Origin: an uncultured Pelagibacteraceae bacterium
GTDB lineage: Bacteria > Pseudomonadota > Alphaproteobacteria > Pelagibacterales > Pelagibacteraceae
Assembly (NCBI GenBank): GCA_902587515.1
Contig: CACILM010000002.1
Coordinates: 62,001 to 126,000 of the forward strand
Direction: 5' to 3'
DNA: 64,000 nt
Shown: positions 1 through 11,701 of the stretch, piece after piece
Numbering within the stretch: position 1 is the first letter of the stretch
How the letters are laid out: each line of letters begins with the position of its first letter
Notes under the pieces: model-generated
The model's database searches: none
The model's input: only the letters and a program-made list of their open reading frames with translations
Told to the model about the DNA's origin: nothing
Program-made: the position numbers and the translations under genes

Positions 1-257
1 GAGGCTTTCCTATCCTCTTTGGCTCCAATTGAATTACTGATTAAAGCTGTAGTTCCGGCTCCAATACCAACTGCAACAGCTATTGCTATGAAGTATATTG
101 GCCATGATTTTGCAATCGCTGCTAACGCTTCTGGTGAAATTCTACCTGCAAAATAAGTATCGACTAGATTATAAAAAGTTTGAAAAAGGGATCCTGTGCT
201 TGCAGGTATGGTCACTTTTCTTAAAAGTTGCCAAATTGAACCTTTAGTCAAATCCAT
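1..257 (-). CDS. MATE family efflux transporter (N-terminal part, truncated by window edge)
   Basis: Reverse-strand translation MDLTKGSIWQLLRKVTIPASTGSLFQTFYNLVDTYFAGRISPEALAAIAKSWPIYFIAIAVAVGIGAGTTALISNSIGA has the MATE N-terminal pattern; ORF runs off the left edge. Confidence 0.85.
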   Translation of the reverse strand, partial: MDLTKGSIWQLLRKVTIPASTGSLFQTFYNLVDTYFAGRISPEALAAIAKSWPIYFIAIAVAVGIGAGTTALISNSIGAKEDRKA

Positions 258-259
258 AA

Positions 260-1165
260 TTAATATTCCTTTTGAAATTTATGCTTTCTTCCAGCTTTTT
301 TAGCAAGATTAATTTGATTTTGCCTCATGCGAAATCTTGTTTTTTGTGAATTTGAGAGTGTGTCATAACACCTTGGGCACGAGACCCCCTCCTCAAATTT
401 GTAAGATTTTTTATCTTTTGTTGAAAAAGTCATTCGACATCCACTGCATACAGAGTAAGTTCCATGTTTTAATTTATGTTTAAGAGATACTCTATTATCA
501 AAAACAAAACATTCTCCTTTCCATAGACTGTCTTTCCTCTCAGTTTTTTTCAAATAATTAAGTATTCCACCTTTTAATTGAAAAACATTTTTAAAACCTT
601 TTCTTTTTAAAAATATGGAGGCCTTTTCACATCTAATTCCTCCAGTGCAGAACATTGCTACAGGTTTGGTTTTATCGACTTTTTTTAGATATTTTGGAAA
701 ATCTCTAAAATTTTGAATATTTGGATTTATAGAATTTTTAAAGGTACCCACATCATATTCAAATGGTTTTCTAGCATCTATAACTAAAGTTTCTTTATTT
801 GAAATAAGTTTATTCCATGACTTTCCAGAAACATATCTATTAAGTTTTTTATTCTTTGGGTTTATTTTTAAACCCAATGGAACAACTTCTTTTTTGATTT
901 TTATTTTACCTTTGTGGAATGGTTGAAAAAGACTCTTAGAAATATTCTTACTATCAAAATCTTTCAACCGAAACTGTCTTTTTATAATCTTAATTATTTT
1001 TCTTATATCATCTTTTTTGCCTGCAATTGTTCCATTTATACCCTCTGCTGATAAAATTATTGTGCCCCTCACATTTTTTTTTAAAATTTCTTTTTGAAAT
1101 AAGGATTTATATTTTTTTAAAAATTTAATCTTTTTAAATTTATAAAAACCAAAAACTGTATACAT
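260..1165 (-). CDS. trhO: tRNA uridine(34) hydroxylase / rhodanese-domain protein (YceA/TrhO)
   Basis: FCTGGIRCEKAS rhodanese active site, GTIILSAEGINGTIAG N-terminal domain, CxxC-rich C-terminus. Confidence 0.9.
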   Translation of the reverse strand: MYTVFGFYKFKKIKFLKKYKSLFQKEILKKNVRGTIILSAEGINGTIAGKKDDIRKIIKIIKRQFRLKDFDSKNISKSLFQPFHKGKIKIKKEVVPLGLKINPKNKKLNRYVSGKSWNKLISNKETLVIDARKPFEYDVGTFKNSINPNIQNFRDFPKYLKKVDKTKPVAMFCTGGIRCEKASIFLKRKGFKNVFQLKGGILNYLKKTERKDSLWKGECFVFDNRVSLKHKLKHGTYSVCSGCRMTFSTKDKKSYKFEEGVSCPRCYDTLSNSQKTRFRMRQNQINLAKKAGRKHKFQKEY

Positions 1166-1818
1166 TATTTTTTAATACAAATTGTAAGTCCATCACCTAT
1201 TGGAATAATATTTTTTGCAACTCTGCTATCTTTCTTAATATGTGTATTAAATTCCCTTATAATATTTGTAAATTTATCGTTTTTCGTATCATCTATTACT
1301 TCTCCGTGCCATAAAACATTATCTATAACAATAAGTCCATTTTTATTAATAAGATCCATAGACGCTTCATAGTATTTAAGGTAATTTTCCTTATCAGCAT
1401 CAATAAAAATTAAATCAAATCTTTGACTTGAATCTTTCAATTCATTAAGGCTTTCAGTAGCAGGTTTTACAATTTGCTTTATTTTTTTTTCATTTGCTTT
1501 TTTATAAAATGATTGTGCTTTAATACTGAATTCAGGACTTTTATCTAAGCTAATTAGAAGACCATCAGATGGAAGGGCTAAGGCCATTGATAAAGCGCTA
1601 AAACCTGTGAAACTTCCTATTTCTAAAATCTTTTTAATATTAGAGATTTTAATTAATGTTTGTAGAAATTGTGCTTGAGAAACTGAAATTTGCAATCTCT
1701 GTTGATCACCAAGACTTATATTATATTGAATTATTTCTTTCTGTACATCAGTCAAAGATTCTGAATGATCAATAATGTATTTTTCAAGATTTTCAGTTAA
1801 ATCTAATTTTTTAGGCAT
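1165..1818 (-). CDS. class I SAM-dependent O-methyltransferase (caffeoyl-CoA OMT-like)
   Basis: ILEIGSFTGFSALSMALALP, FDLIFIDADKENYLKYYE, GLIVIDNVLWHGEV motifs. Confidence 0.9.
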   Translation of the reverse strand: MPKKLDLTENLEKYIIDHSESLTDVQKEIIQYNISLGDQQRLQISVSQAQFLQTLIKISNIKKILEIGSFTGFSALSMALALPSDGLLISLDKSPEFSIKAQSFYKKANEKKIKQIVKPATESLNELKDSSQRFDLIFIDADKENYLKYYEASMDLINKNGLIVIDNVLWHGEVIDDTKNDKFTNIIREFNTHIKKDSRVAKNIIPIGDGLTICIKK

Positions 1819-1820
1819 AA

Positions 1821-3286
1821 TTAGCCTTTTAAAAGCTTTTTTAGAATTTCATTTGTCAATTGGGGGTTTGCTTTCCCGCCAGATAATTTCATAACCTGTC
1901 CAACAAAAAAACCAAACAATTTTTCTTTTCCAGCTTTATATTGATCAACTTTATCTTTATTTTTTGATAGTATTTCATTAATCATTTTTTCTAATTCTTT
2001 AGGATCGCTTTGTTGTTTCATCCCTTTTGACTCTATGATTTTTTTTGGGTTATCACCGCTTTCAACCATAATTTCGAAAACTTCTTTTGCTATTCTTCCT
2101 GAAATCTCTCCAGATTTAATTGATTGTACTAACTCAGCAAAATTTTTAGCAGAAATTGGTGAGTTAGAAATATTAAGTCCTTTGTCGTTGAGCATTGCAA
2201 ATAAATCACCCATCATCCATGTAGCTGCTAGTTTTTTGTCAGATAATTTTGCAACTTCCTCATAATAATCAGAGATTTCTTTTTCGGAAACCAATACGTT
2301 TGCTTCATATGAGTTAAGCCCATATTCTTGAATAAATCTCTCCTTCTTATTATCTGGCAACTCAGGCAAAGATTTTTTTAAATCATCAATTAATTTTTGT
2401 TCAAGTTTTAATGGTAAAAGATCTGGATCAGGAAAGTATCTATAATCGTGAGCATCTTCTTTTGATCTCATTGATCTTGTTTCATTTTTTTTTGTATCAA
2501 ATAATCTTGTTTCTTGATCTATCTCTTTTCCATCTTCTAGTAATTCAACCTGTCGATTAGCCTCATATTCAATCGCCATTTGCATAAATTTAATTGAATT
2601 TACATTTTTAATTTCACATCTTGTGCCGAAATTTTTATCGCCTACTTTTCTTACTGATACATTTACATCTGCTCTTAATGAACCTTCTTGCATATTGCCA
2701 TCACATGTGCCCAAGTATCTCATAATGGTTCTTAATTTTTTTATGTAAGCATTTACTTCATCGGGTGAACGAAGATGGGGTTTGCTAACTATTTCCATTA
2801 AAGCTATTCCAGAACGATTTAAATCAACATAGGTGCTTGAAGGATCCATATCATGGATACTTTTACCTGCGTCCTGTTCTAAATGAAGCCTTTCAATGCC
2901 AATTTCTTTTGAACCATAAGGCATATCCAGCAAAACTTTTCCTTCACCAACAATAGGATTTTTATATTGGGAAATCTGGTAGCCCTGTGGAAGATCTGCA
3001 TAAAAATAATTTTTTCTATCGAATACTGAATAATTATTTATTTTTGCATTTAAACCTAAGCCTGTTCTTACAGCTTGTTTCACGCACTCCTCATTGATAA
3101 CTGGTAGCATTCCGGGAAAAGCAGAGTCAATTAAACTTACTTGTTTGTTAGGATCAGCTCCGAATTTAGTTGAGGAGCCTGAAAAAAGTTTAGAATTAGA
3201 AAGGACTTGAGCATGAACTTCTAAACCTATAACTACTTCATACTTCCCTTTCTCACCATTTATAAAATAATCAAATTTTTCTTTGC

Positions 3287-3299
<13 letters not shown>
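1821..3299 (-). CDS. gatB: Asp-tRNA(Asn)/Glu-tRNA(Gln) amidotransferase subunit B
   Basis: [30 protein letters not shown]; in gatCAB order. Start may be at internal Met (about 3290). Confidence 0.97.
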
Positions 3300-4743
<1,444 letters not shown>

Positions 4744-4744
<1 letters not shown>

Positions 4745-5031
4745 TACTCAACCACCTTTGGAACTACAAAAAACTCCTCATTTTTTTTTGGAGAATTTTT
4801 AAGAATTTTTTCTCTTATCTTGCCATCACTGATTTCGTCTTTCCTTGATCTCAAAGACTGGTTTAAAATCGATGTTAATGGTTCAACTTTATCAGTATTC
4901 AGTTCATTTAATTGTTCAATAAACTTGAAAATTGAGTTTAAATCTTTGGTTAAGCTATCTACTTTAGCTTCATCAACTGAAATTCGAGCTAATTTTGCTA
5001 CATGTTTAATTTTCTCTTTATCTAAGGACAT
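4744..5031 (-). CDS. gatC: Asp-tRNA(Asn)/Glu-tRNA(Gln) amidotransferase subunit C
   Basis: [16 protein letters not shown]-terminus; adjacent to gatA. Confidence 0.95.
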
Positions 5032-5082
5032 TTGTGCAATAAGTTAATTTAAATGTGTTTTATCACAAATTAGGTAAATTTC

Positions 5083-5547
5083 ATGCTCGATATTGACGTA
5101 TTTATTGAAAAAACCAAGAAAAAATCAAGATTAATAGGTATTGATCCTGGCGGCAAAAGAATAGGAATAGCTCTATCAGATGAAAATAAAATTGTAGCTA
5201 CGCCATACACCACGATTATTAAAGAAAATTATAGAGACCTAGTTGATCAAATTAAGAAAATTGTCGAAGAATATGACATAGACGGAATAGTCATAGGTAA
5301 TCCAATTAATATGGATGGAACGGAAGGGCCTTCTTCACAATCAGCCAAAGATCTGGCTAAAAATCTTTCAAAAGATATTACAGAAAATATCACTTTATGG
5401 GATGAGAGACTATCTAGCCAGGGAGCCTTTAATCTATCTAATGATTTAGCAATTAATTCATCAAAAAAAGTGAAGAAATTAGACGAGAATTCTGCTCAGT
5501 TTATACTTCAAGGGATTCTAGATTATTATCATAAAAAAAATACTTGA
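5083..5547 (+). CDS. ruvX: Holliday junction resolvase-like RuvX/YqgF
   Basis: LIGIDPGGKRIGIALSD, VIGNPINMDGTEG, WDERLSS, ILQGILD. Confidence 0.95.
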   Translation: MLDIDVFIEKTKKKSRLIGIDPGGKRIGIALSDENKIVATPYTTIIKENYRDLVDQIKKIVEEYDIDGIVIGNPINMDGTEGPSSQSAKDLAKNLSKDITENITLWDERLSSQGAFNLSNDLAINSSKKVKKLDENSAQFILQGILDYYHKKNT

Positions 5548-5573
5548 TATAATATAGTAAAAGGCCTATAGAG

Positions 5574-6527
5574 TTGATTTTAATGGCAACTGAAAAAAAA
5601 GTTACAGCTATTAAAAACACTCCCAAACATCTATTAGGTATTCAAAATTTATCAGTTCTCGAGGCAAAAGAGATTTTAAACGAAGCAAAATCCTTCATAA
5701 AATTAAACAGAGGAAGTTCTAAAAAACTAGATGTCCTTAGGGGAAAAACTCAAATAAACTTATTTTTTGAACCTTCTACAAGGACACAGAGTTCATTTGA
5801 TTTAGCTGGAAAAAGACTAGGAGCGGACGTAATGACGATGAATATGGGTAACTCTGCATTAAAAAAAGGGGAAACATTAATTGACACTGCCATGACATTA
5901 AATGCCATGCATCCTGACATTATTGTTATAAGACATCAAGACTCGGGTGCACCAAATCTTCTTTCACAAAAAGTAAATTGTACGGTCATCAATGCAGGTG
6001 ATGGAAGGAGAGAACACCCTACACAAGCATTACTTGATGCTTTAACAATTATTAATAGAAAAGGTAACATTGAGGGATTAAAAATTGCAATATGCGGAGA
6101 CATTCTTCATTCAAGAGTTGCTAGGTCTAACATTTATTTAATGAATATGTTGGGTGCAGAAGTAAATGTCATTGCACCGAAAACTTTAATGCCCGAAGGG
6201 ATAGATAACTTAGGTGTTAAATCATTTACCGATATGAAAAAAGGATTAGATGGGTGTGATATTGTTATGATGTTAAGATTGCAAAATGAAAGAATGCAGG
6301 GATCTTTTCTTCCATCAAAAAGAGAATATTACGAATTTTTTGGACTGACGCCAGAAAAACTAAAGTTTGCAAAAAAAGATGCTTTACTAATGCACCCTGG
6401 TCCAATGAACAGAGGTGTTGAGATTGATACTAAATTAGCAGATGACATAAATGTTAGTCTCGTGAAAGAACAAGTCGAATTAGGTGTAGCTGTTAGGATG
6501 GCATGTTTAAAATTGTACTGTAAATAA
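5574..6527 (+). CDS. pyrB: aspartate carbamoyltransferase catalytic subunit
   Basis: [47 protein letters not shown]. Confidence 0.97.
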   Translation: MILMATEKKVTAIKNTPKHLLGIQNLSVLEAKEILNEAKSFIKLNRGSSKKLDVLRGKTQINLFFEPSTRTQSSFDLAGKRLGADVMTMNMGNSALKKGETLIDTAMTLNAMHPDIIVIRHQDSGAPNLLSQKVNCTVINAGDGRREHPTQALLDALTIINRKGNIEGLKIAICGDILHSRVARSNIYLMNMLGAEVNVIAPKTLMPEGIDNLGVKSFTDMKKGLDGCDIVMMLRLQNERMQGSFLPSKREYYEFFGLTPEKLKFAKKDALLMHPGPMNRGVEIDTKLADDINVSLVKEQVELGVAVRMACLKLYCK

Positions 6528-7808
6528 ATGAAAGAAAAAATTTTAAAAAATGTGAGAATTATCGACCCATCTCAAAAGATGGATGAAATAGGAAATATAG
6601 TTATCGATGAAAAAGGAAAAATAAAATCCATTGGAAAAGAATTAGGTACATCTAAATCAGCAGAAAAAATTGATTTGAAAGGCCTAGTAGCTATTCCTGG
6701 ATTAGTTGATATGAAAGCTTTTGTTGGAGAGCCTGGCTTTGAATATAAAGAAAATTTTAGAACATTAAGCCAAGCAGCTTTGGCAGGTGGAGTAACTTCA
6801 ATTGTAACTATGCCAAATACTAAGCCAGTTATAGACAACGTATCTATGGTGGACTTTATAATTAGAAGGGGTAGAGATAAAGCTAAGGTAAATCTTTTTC
6901 CATGTGCTTCGATTACTAGACAGATGGAAGGTAATCAGATGACTGAATTTGGTTTGTTAAAAGCAAGAGGAATTGTTGGGTTTAGTGATGTTAATAAAAC
7001 TATCCAAAATTCTGAATTGATGTCTAGAATAATGAACTATGCTTCAGACATTGATGTTCTGATTATGCAACATGCCGAGGATTATGAATTAGCTAAAAAT
7101 TCATGCATTAATCAGGGCGAAGTGGCAACAAGATTAGGTTTACAAGGTGTCTCAGATATTGCTGAAAAGATTATTATTGAAAGGGATTTATCTTTGTTAA
7201 GTGAATTTCCTTGCAGATATCATATTAATCAAATTTCCTCAAAAAATTCTCTTAATGTTATTAAAAAAAATAAATCTAATGGAATAAAATTCAGCACAGG
7301 GGTTTCTATTAACAATTTATCGTTAAATCAAAATGACATCGGAGAATTTAGAACTTTTTTGAAATTATCTCCCCCTCTTAGAAGCGAGGAGGATAGACTT
7401 TCATTAATAGAAGGAATTAAAAATGATCTCATTAATGTAATTGTATCAGATCACATTCCTGAAGATGAGGAAAGTAAAAGACTTCCGTTTGCACAAGCAG
7501 CGACAGGTTCTATCGGTATAGAGACATTGCTATCTTTATCTTTAGAGCTTTACCATAATGAATCATTGCCTTTGGAAAAAATAATTAAGTGCTTAACGAT
7601 TAATCCAGCTAAGATACTAAAAATAGATAAAGGATCCCTTAAAGAAGGATCGGACGCAGATATTTGTATATTTGATCTAGAAAAACCATGGGTAGTGAAA
7701 GCTGAAGAACTTAAATCAAAATCAAAAAATACTGCGATTGAAAATAGAAAATTACAAGGTAAAGTGAAAATGACTTTGCTTCAAGGCGAAGTAGTATATT
7801 CGAACTAA
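6528..7808 (+). CDS. pyrC: dihydroorotase
   Basis: Amidohydrolase fold (GLVDMKAFVGEPGFEYKE, VTSIVTMPNTKPVID, VSDHIPEDEESK); follows pyrB. The metal-binding DxHxH is degenerate (DMKAF), as in PyrC-like/PyrX proteins. Confidence 0.88.
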   Translation: MKEKILKNVRIIDPSQKMDEIGNIVIDEKGKIKSIGKELGTSKSAEKIDLKGLVAIPGLVDMKAFVGEPGFEYKENFRTLSQAALAGGVTSIVTMPNTKPVIDNVSMVDFIIRRGRDKAKVNLFPCASITRQMEGNQMTEFGLLKARGIVGFSDVNKTIQNSELMSRIMNYASDIDVLIMQHAEDYELAKNSCINQGEVATRLGLQGVSDIAEKIIIERDLSLLSEFPCRYHINQISSKNSLNVIKKNKSNGIKFSTGVSINNLSLNQNDIGEFRTFLKLSPPLRSEEDRLSLIEGIKNDLINVIVSDHIPEDEESKRLPFAQAATGSIGIETLLSLSLELYHNESLPLEKIIKCLTINPAKILKIDKGSLKEGSDADICIFDLEKPWVVKAEELKSKSKNTAIENRKLQGKVKMTLLQGEVVYSN

Positions 7809-8389
7809 TGGACATAGATTTAATTATTGTAGCGATTTACTCATACCTTTTGGGATCAATACCATTTGGATTACTCTTAACTAGGATATTTCTAAAAAAA
7901 GATATTAGAACTGTTGGCTCTGGCAATATCGGAACTACAAATGTGCTTAGAACCGGAAATAAATTTCTCGCAATAACTACGTTAGCTCTTGATTTATTTA
8001 AAGGATATATTTCAGTTTATATAACAATATTTTATTTTGAAGACTTAACCTCTCTATCTGCATTAATTTGTTTCATCGGACATATTTTTCCTGTTTGGTT
8101 AAAATTTAAAGGAGGAAAAGGTGTGGCAACTTACCTTGGAGTAATTTTAGCTTTATCTAATAAATTTTTTTTAATTTTTATCATAGCGTGGATTTCTTTA
8201 TCGTTATTATTTAGATTTGCATCATTATCTTCAATGATTTCTTCGTTAATAGTTTTTCTCTATGCATATTTTTACGAAATAAATAACAATATCCTAATAC
8301 TTTTTATTTTTTTTGTGATGATTCTTTTTACTCATAAAGAAAATATTTTAAGACTTAAAAGTTCTACAGAAAATAAAATTAAGTTATAA
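7808..8389 (+). CDS. plsY: glycerol-3-phosphate acyltransferase PlsY
   Basis: YLLGSIPFGLLL, VGSGNIGTTNVLRTG, GHIFPVWLKFKGGKGVAT. Confidence 0.97.
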   Translation: MDIDLIIVAIYSYLLGSIPFGLLLTRIFLKKDIRTVGSGNIGTTNVLRTGNKFLAITTLALDLFKGYISVYITIFYFEDLTSLSALICFIGHIFPVWLKFKGGKGVATYLGVILALSNKFFLIFIIAWISLSLLFRFASLSSMISSLIVFLYAYFYEINNNILILFIFFVMILFTHKENILRLKSSTENKIKL

Positions 8390-8457
8390 GTGCTGTCTTT
8401 TCTGGTTTTTCAATAATAAATTTGACAAACTCGTTTAATTTTGAAAATAAATAATTA

Positions 8458-11025
8458 ATGAACTTAGTAATTGTTGAAAGTCCAGCTAAAGCAAAAACAA
8501 TAAATAAATATTTAGGAAAAGATTATTTAGTTTTAGCAAGTTATGGTCATATAAGAGATTTGCCTTCAAAAAATGGATCTGTCGATCCAGAAAATAAATT
8601 TCAAATGGAATGGGAAATTGATTCTTTTTCCAAAAAATATTTAAAAGAAATTACAAATGCTGCTGAAGACTCAGATAAAATTATTTTAGCAACGGATCCA
8701 GATCGTGAAGGTGAGGCTATAGCTTGGCACGTTAAAGAAGTTCTGGAAAAAAAGAAACTTCTCAAAGATAAAAATTTAGAAAGAGTTGTCTTTAATGAAA
8801 TTACTAAAAAAGCAATACTCGATGCTATAAAAAATCCTAGACAAATCCATTTGCCTTTAGTCGAAGCTTACTTAGCTAGACGAGCGTTAGATTATCTTGT
8901 CGGATTTAATATCTCACCAATTCTTTGGACTAAATTACCTGGATCAAAATCAGCAGGAAGAGTTCAATCTGTGGCCTTAAAACTTATTACAGAAAGAGAA
9001 AAGGAAATAGAATTATTTAAGCCAGATGAATATTGGACTCTTACATCAGACTTTACAAATAAAAATAATAAAAATATTTTTTCAAAATTAAGTTTATTTA
9101 ATGGAGAAAAAATAGAAAAATTTTCTTTCAAAAATAAAGAAGAAATACAAAAAGCAGTAGATGTAATCAATAAAACAAAATTTAAAATTACAGATGTAAA
9201 CACAAAAGTATTCAGACGTAATCCCCTAGCCCCTTTCACCACATCTACCTTACAGCAAACTGCTTCAGGACGATTTGGTTTTGGAGCTTCCAGAACAATG
9301 CAAATTGCACAACGACTGTATCAAGGAGTAGATATCGAGGGTGAAACTACCGGATTAATTACTTATATGAGAACTGATGGAACTAATATTTCAAAAGAAG
9401 CAATTGAAGATTTTAGGAAATTCATTACTGATGATTATGGTGATAGATATTTGCCAGAGGCACCGAATAGTTATACTGGAAAAAAAGCAAAGAACGCTCA
9501 AGAAGCTCATGAAGCAATTAGACCAACTAATATAAGTAGAAAACCCTCTGACATCAAAAAATATGTAAATGCAGATCAATTTAAACTCTATGAATTAATT
9601 TGGAGTAGAGCCTTATCATCTCAAATGACACCAGCAGAATTTGATAGAAATACGATAATTATTTCGTCAATTGATAATAAAATTAACTTTAGAGCTAGCG
9701 GCTCAGTAGTAAAATTTGATGGATTTCTTAAAGTTTATCAAGTTCAAGAAACTGACGAAGATGCAAAGAATATTTTGCCCGAAGTCAAAGTTGGTGAAGA
9801 AATTAGCATACTTAAGTTACATGATGAGCAGCACTTTACAGATCCACCGCCACGTTACTCTGAAGCTAGTTTAGTAAAAAAGATGGAGGAGTTAGGCATC
9901 GGTAGACCCTCCACTTACGCTAGTATTATTTCGGTATTATCTACTAGAAATTATGTAGAGTTAATTAATAAAAGGTTTAATCCAACTGATAGAGGCAAGC
10001 TAATTTCAGCTTTTTTAGAGAAATTATTCTCTAAATACGTAGATTATAATTTTACTGCGGACCTAGAAAATCAGCTAGATGAAATCACTAGTGGTAAAAT
10101 TGAATGGGTTCAAGTTTTGAATAATTTTTGGAAAGATTTTTATGAAAATGTGGGAAAAGTTAAAGAAAAGAGAACTAGAGAAGTATTAGACTTATTAAAT
10201 GAGAGTTTAGGGGCTTTAATTTTTGAAAGAGATGATAAAGACGCAATCGATCGAAAATGCAAGTTATGTTCCAATGGAGAATTAAGTCTAAAAAATAGTT
10301 TTAGAGGTGGTGCTTTTATAGGATGTTCAAATTATCCGGAATGTAAATTTACTAGACCTTTATCTAAAGCTAAAGCTGCAGCCCAATATAACTTAGCAGA
10401 GCCTAAATTACTAGGTCAAAATGAAAAGGGTAAAGATATTTATTTAAAGAATGGTAGATTCGGCCCCTACTTACAATATGAAAAAGAAAAAGATGAATTA
10501 GAAACAAAAAAGAAAAAAGGTAGAAAGAAAAAAAATGAGAATGAACATCTTCAAAATGTATCAATTCCAAAAGGTATAGATGTTGACAGTATTGATTTAG
10601 ATAAAGCAAAGTATTTATGCTCTCTTCCTAAAGTATTAGGACAACACCCTGATAATGGTCAGGACATAACATTAAATTCTGGAAGATTTGGTCCTTACCT
10701 TAAATGTGAAAATAAATCTGCACGACTTGAAAATATTGAAGATCTTTTTTCTATCGGAATCAATCGGGCAATAACATTAATTGCTGAAGCTAAGCCGGGA
10801 AGAATTTCTTCTTCACTAATAAAAGATCTTGGTGAACATCCAGAGGATAAAAAACCAGTAAGAATCATGAAAGGTCAATATGGACCATACATAAAATATA
10901 AATCTCTTAATGCAACTATTCCAGAAGAAAAAGATCCAAATGATCTTACTATGGAAGAGGCACTTATATTAATTGAAAAAAGAAAAGAATACGATAAAAC
11001 TAAAAAGAAAGGACGAAAAAAATGA
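8458..11025 (+). CDS. topA: DNA topoisomerase I
   Basis: NLVIVESPAKAKTINKYLG, TDPDREGEAIAWH, GLITYMRTDGTNIS, C-terminal zinc/TopoI repeats. Confidence 0.98.
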   Translation: MNLVIVESPAKAKTINKYLGKDYLVLASYGHIRDLPSKNGSVDPENKFQMEWEIDSFSKKYLKEITNAAEDSDKIILATDPDREGEAIAWHVKEVLEKKKLLKDKNLERVVFNEITKKAILDAIKNPRQIHLPLVEAYLARRALDYLVGFNISPILWTKLPGSKSAGRVQSVALKLITEREKEIELFKPDEYWTLTSDFTNKNNKNIFSKLSLFNGEKIEKFSFKNKEEIQKAVDVINKTKFKITDVNTKVFRRNPLAPFTTSTLQQTASGRFGFGASRTMQIAQRLYQGVDIEGETTGLITYMRTDGTNISKEAIEDFRKFITDDYGDRYLPEAPNSYTGKKAKNAQEAHEAIRPTNISRKPSDIKKYVNADQFKLYELIWSRALSSQMTPAEFDRNTIIISSIDNKINFRASGSVVKFDGFLKVYQVQETDEDAKNILPEVKVGEEISILKLHDEQHFTDPPPRYSEASLVKKMEELGIGRPSTYASIISVLSTRNYVELINKRFNPTDRGKLISAFLEKLFSKYVDYNFTADLENQLDEITSGKIEWVQVLNNFWKDFYENVGKVKEKRTREVLDLLNESLGALIFERDDKDAIDRKCKLCSNGELSLKNSFRGGAFIGCSNYPECKFTRPLSKAKAAAQYNLAEPKLLGQNEKGKDIYLKNGRFGPYLQYEKEKDELETKKKKGRKKKNENEHLQNVSIPKGIDVDSIDLDKAKYLCSLPKVLGQHPDNGQDITLNSGRFGPYLKCENKSARLENIEDLFSIGINRAITLIAEAKPGRISSSLIKDLGEHPEDKKPVRIMKGQYGPYIKYKSLNATIPEEKDPNDLTMEEALILIEKRKEYDKTKKKGRKK

Positions 11026-11234
11026 AATACATAATCTTAATAATCTTTTTTAACATTTTTGTCATAACAAATTTGTTTTCTGATGAAAAAAAGTGCAAAG
11101 ATTTAATTGATAAACCAATTGAATGGTCTAAATGTGTAAAAGATAAAAGTATTGATCTAAGTAAGAAAGGATCAAAAAAACTTAATACAGACTCAAAACT
11201 TACTGACTGGGTGAAGAAAAAATTTGGTAAATAA
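11022..11234 (+). CDS. small exported protein of unknown function
   Basis: Overlaps topA stop by 4 bp; signal-peptide-like N-terminus MKYIILIIFFNIFVITNLFSD. Confidence 0.6.
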   Translation: MKYIILIIFFNIFVITNLFSDEKKCKDLIDKPIEWSKCVKDKSIDLSKKGSKKLNTDSKLTDWVKKKFGK

Positions 11235-11236
11235 AA

Positions 11237-11701
11237 ATGAGTATTATCGATGATAATCTTAAAAAATTAAATATTACTTTACCTGATCCAAAAGGACCTG
11301 TTGGGGCATACGTTGCCACTAAAATTGTTGGAAAATTACTATTTATATCTGGGCAAGTATCAATAGATAAAAATGCAAAACTTATTACTGGTAAAATAGG
11401 TAAAGACTTAAATTTAGAACAGGGTTATGTGGCCGCTGAAAGATGTGGATTGAGTATAATCGCCCACGTTAAAAAAGCTTGTGAGGGAGATCTTAATAAA
11501 ATTAAAACTTGTGTTAAACTAACTGGTTACGTCAACTCAACAGATGATTTTAAAGATCAGCCTAAAATCATAAATGGTGCTTCAGATATAATAGCTAAAA
11601 TTTTTGAAAAAAAAGGTGAACATACAAGAGCTGCGGTTAGTGTAAATAGTTTACCTTTAGGAGTTGCTGTTGAAGTTGACGCTATATTTGAACTTAATTA
11701 G
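11237..11701 (+). CDS. RidA/YjgF family protein
   Basis: GKLLFISGQVS, ADRC-like layout, HTRAAVSVNSLPLGVAVEVDAIFEL C-terminus. Confidence 0.9.
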   Translation: MSIIDDNLKKLNITLPDPKGPVGAYVATKIVGKLLFISGQVSIDKNAKLITGKIGKDLNLEQGYVAAERCGLSIIAHVKKACEGDLNKIKTCVKLTGYVNSTDDFKDQPKIINGASDIIAKIFEKKGEHTRAAVSVNSLPLGVAVEVDAIFELN

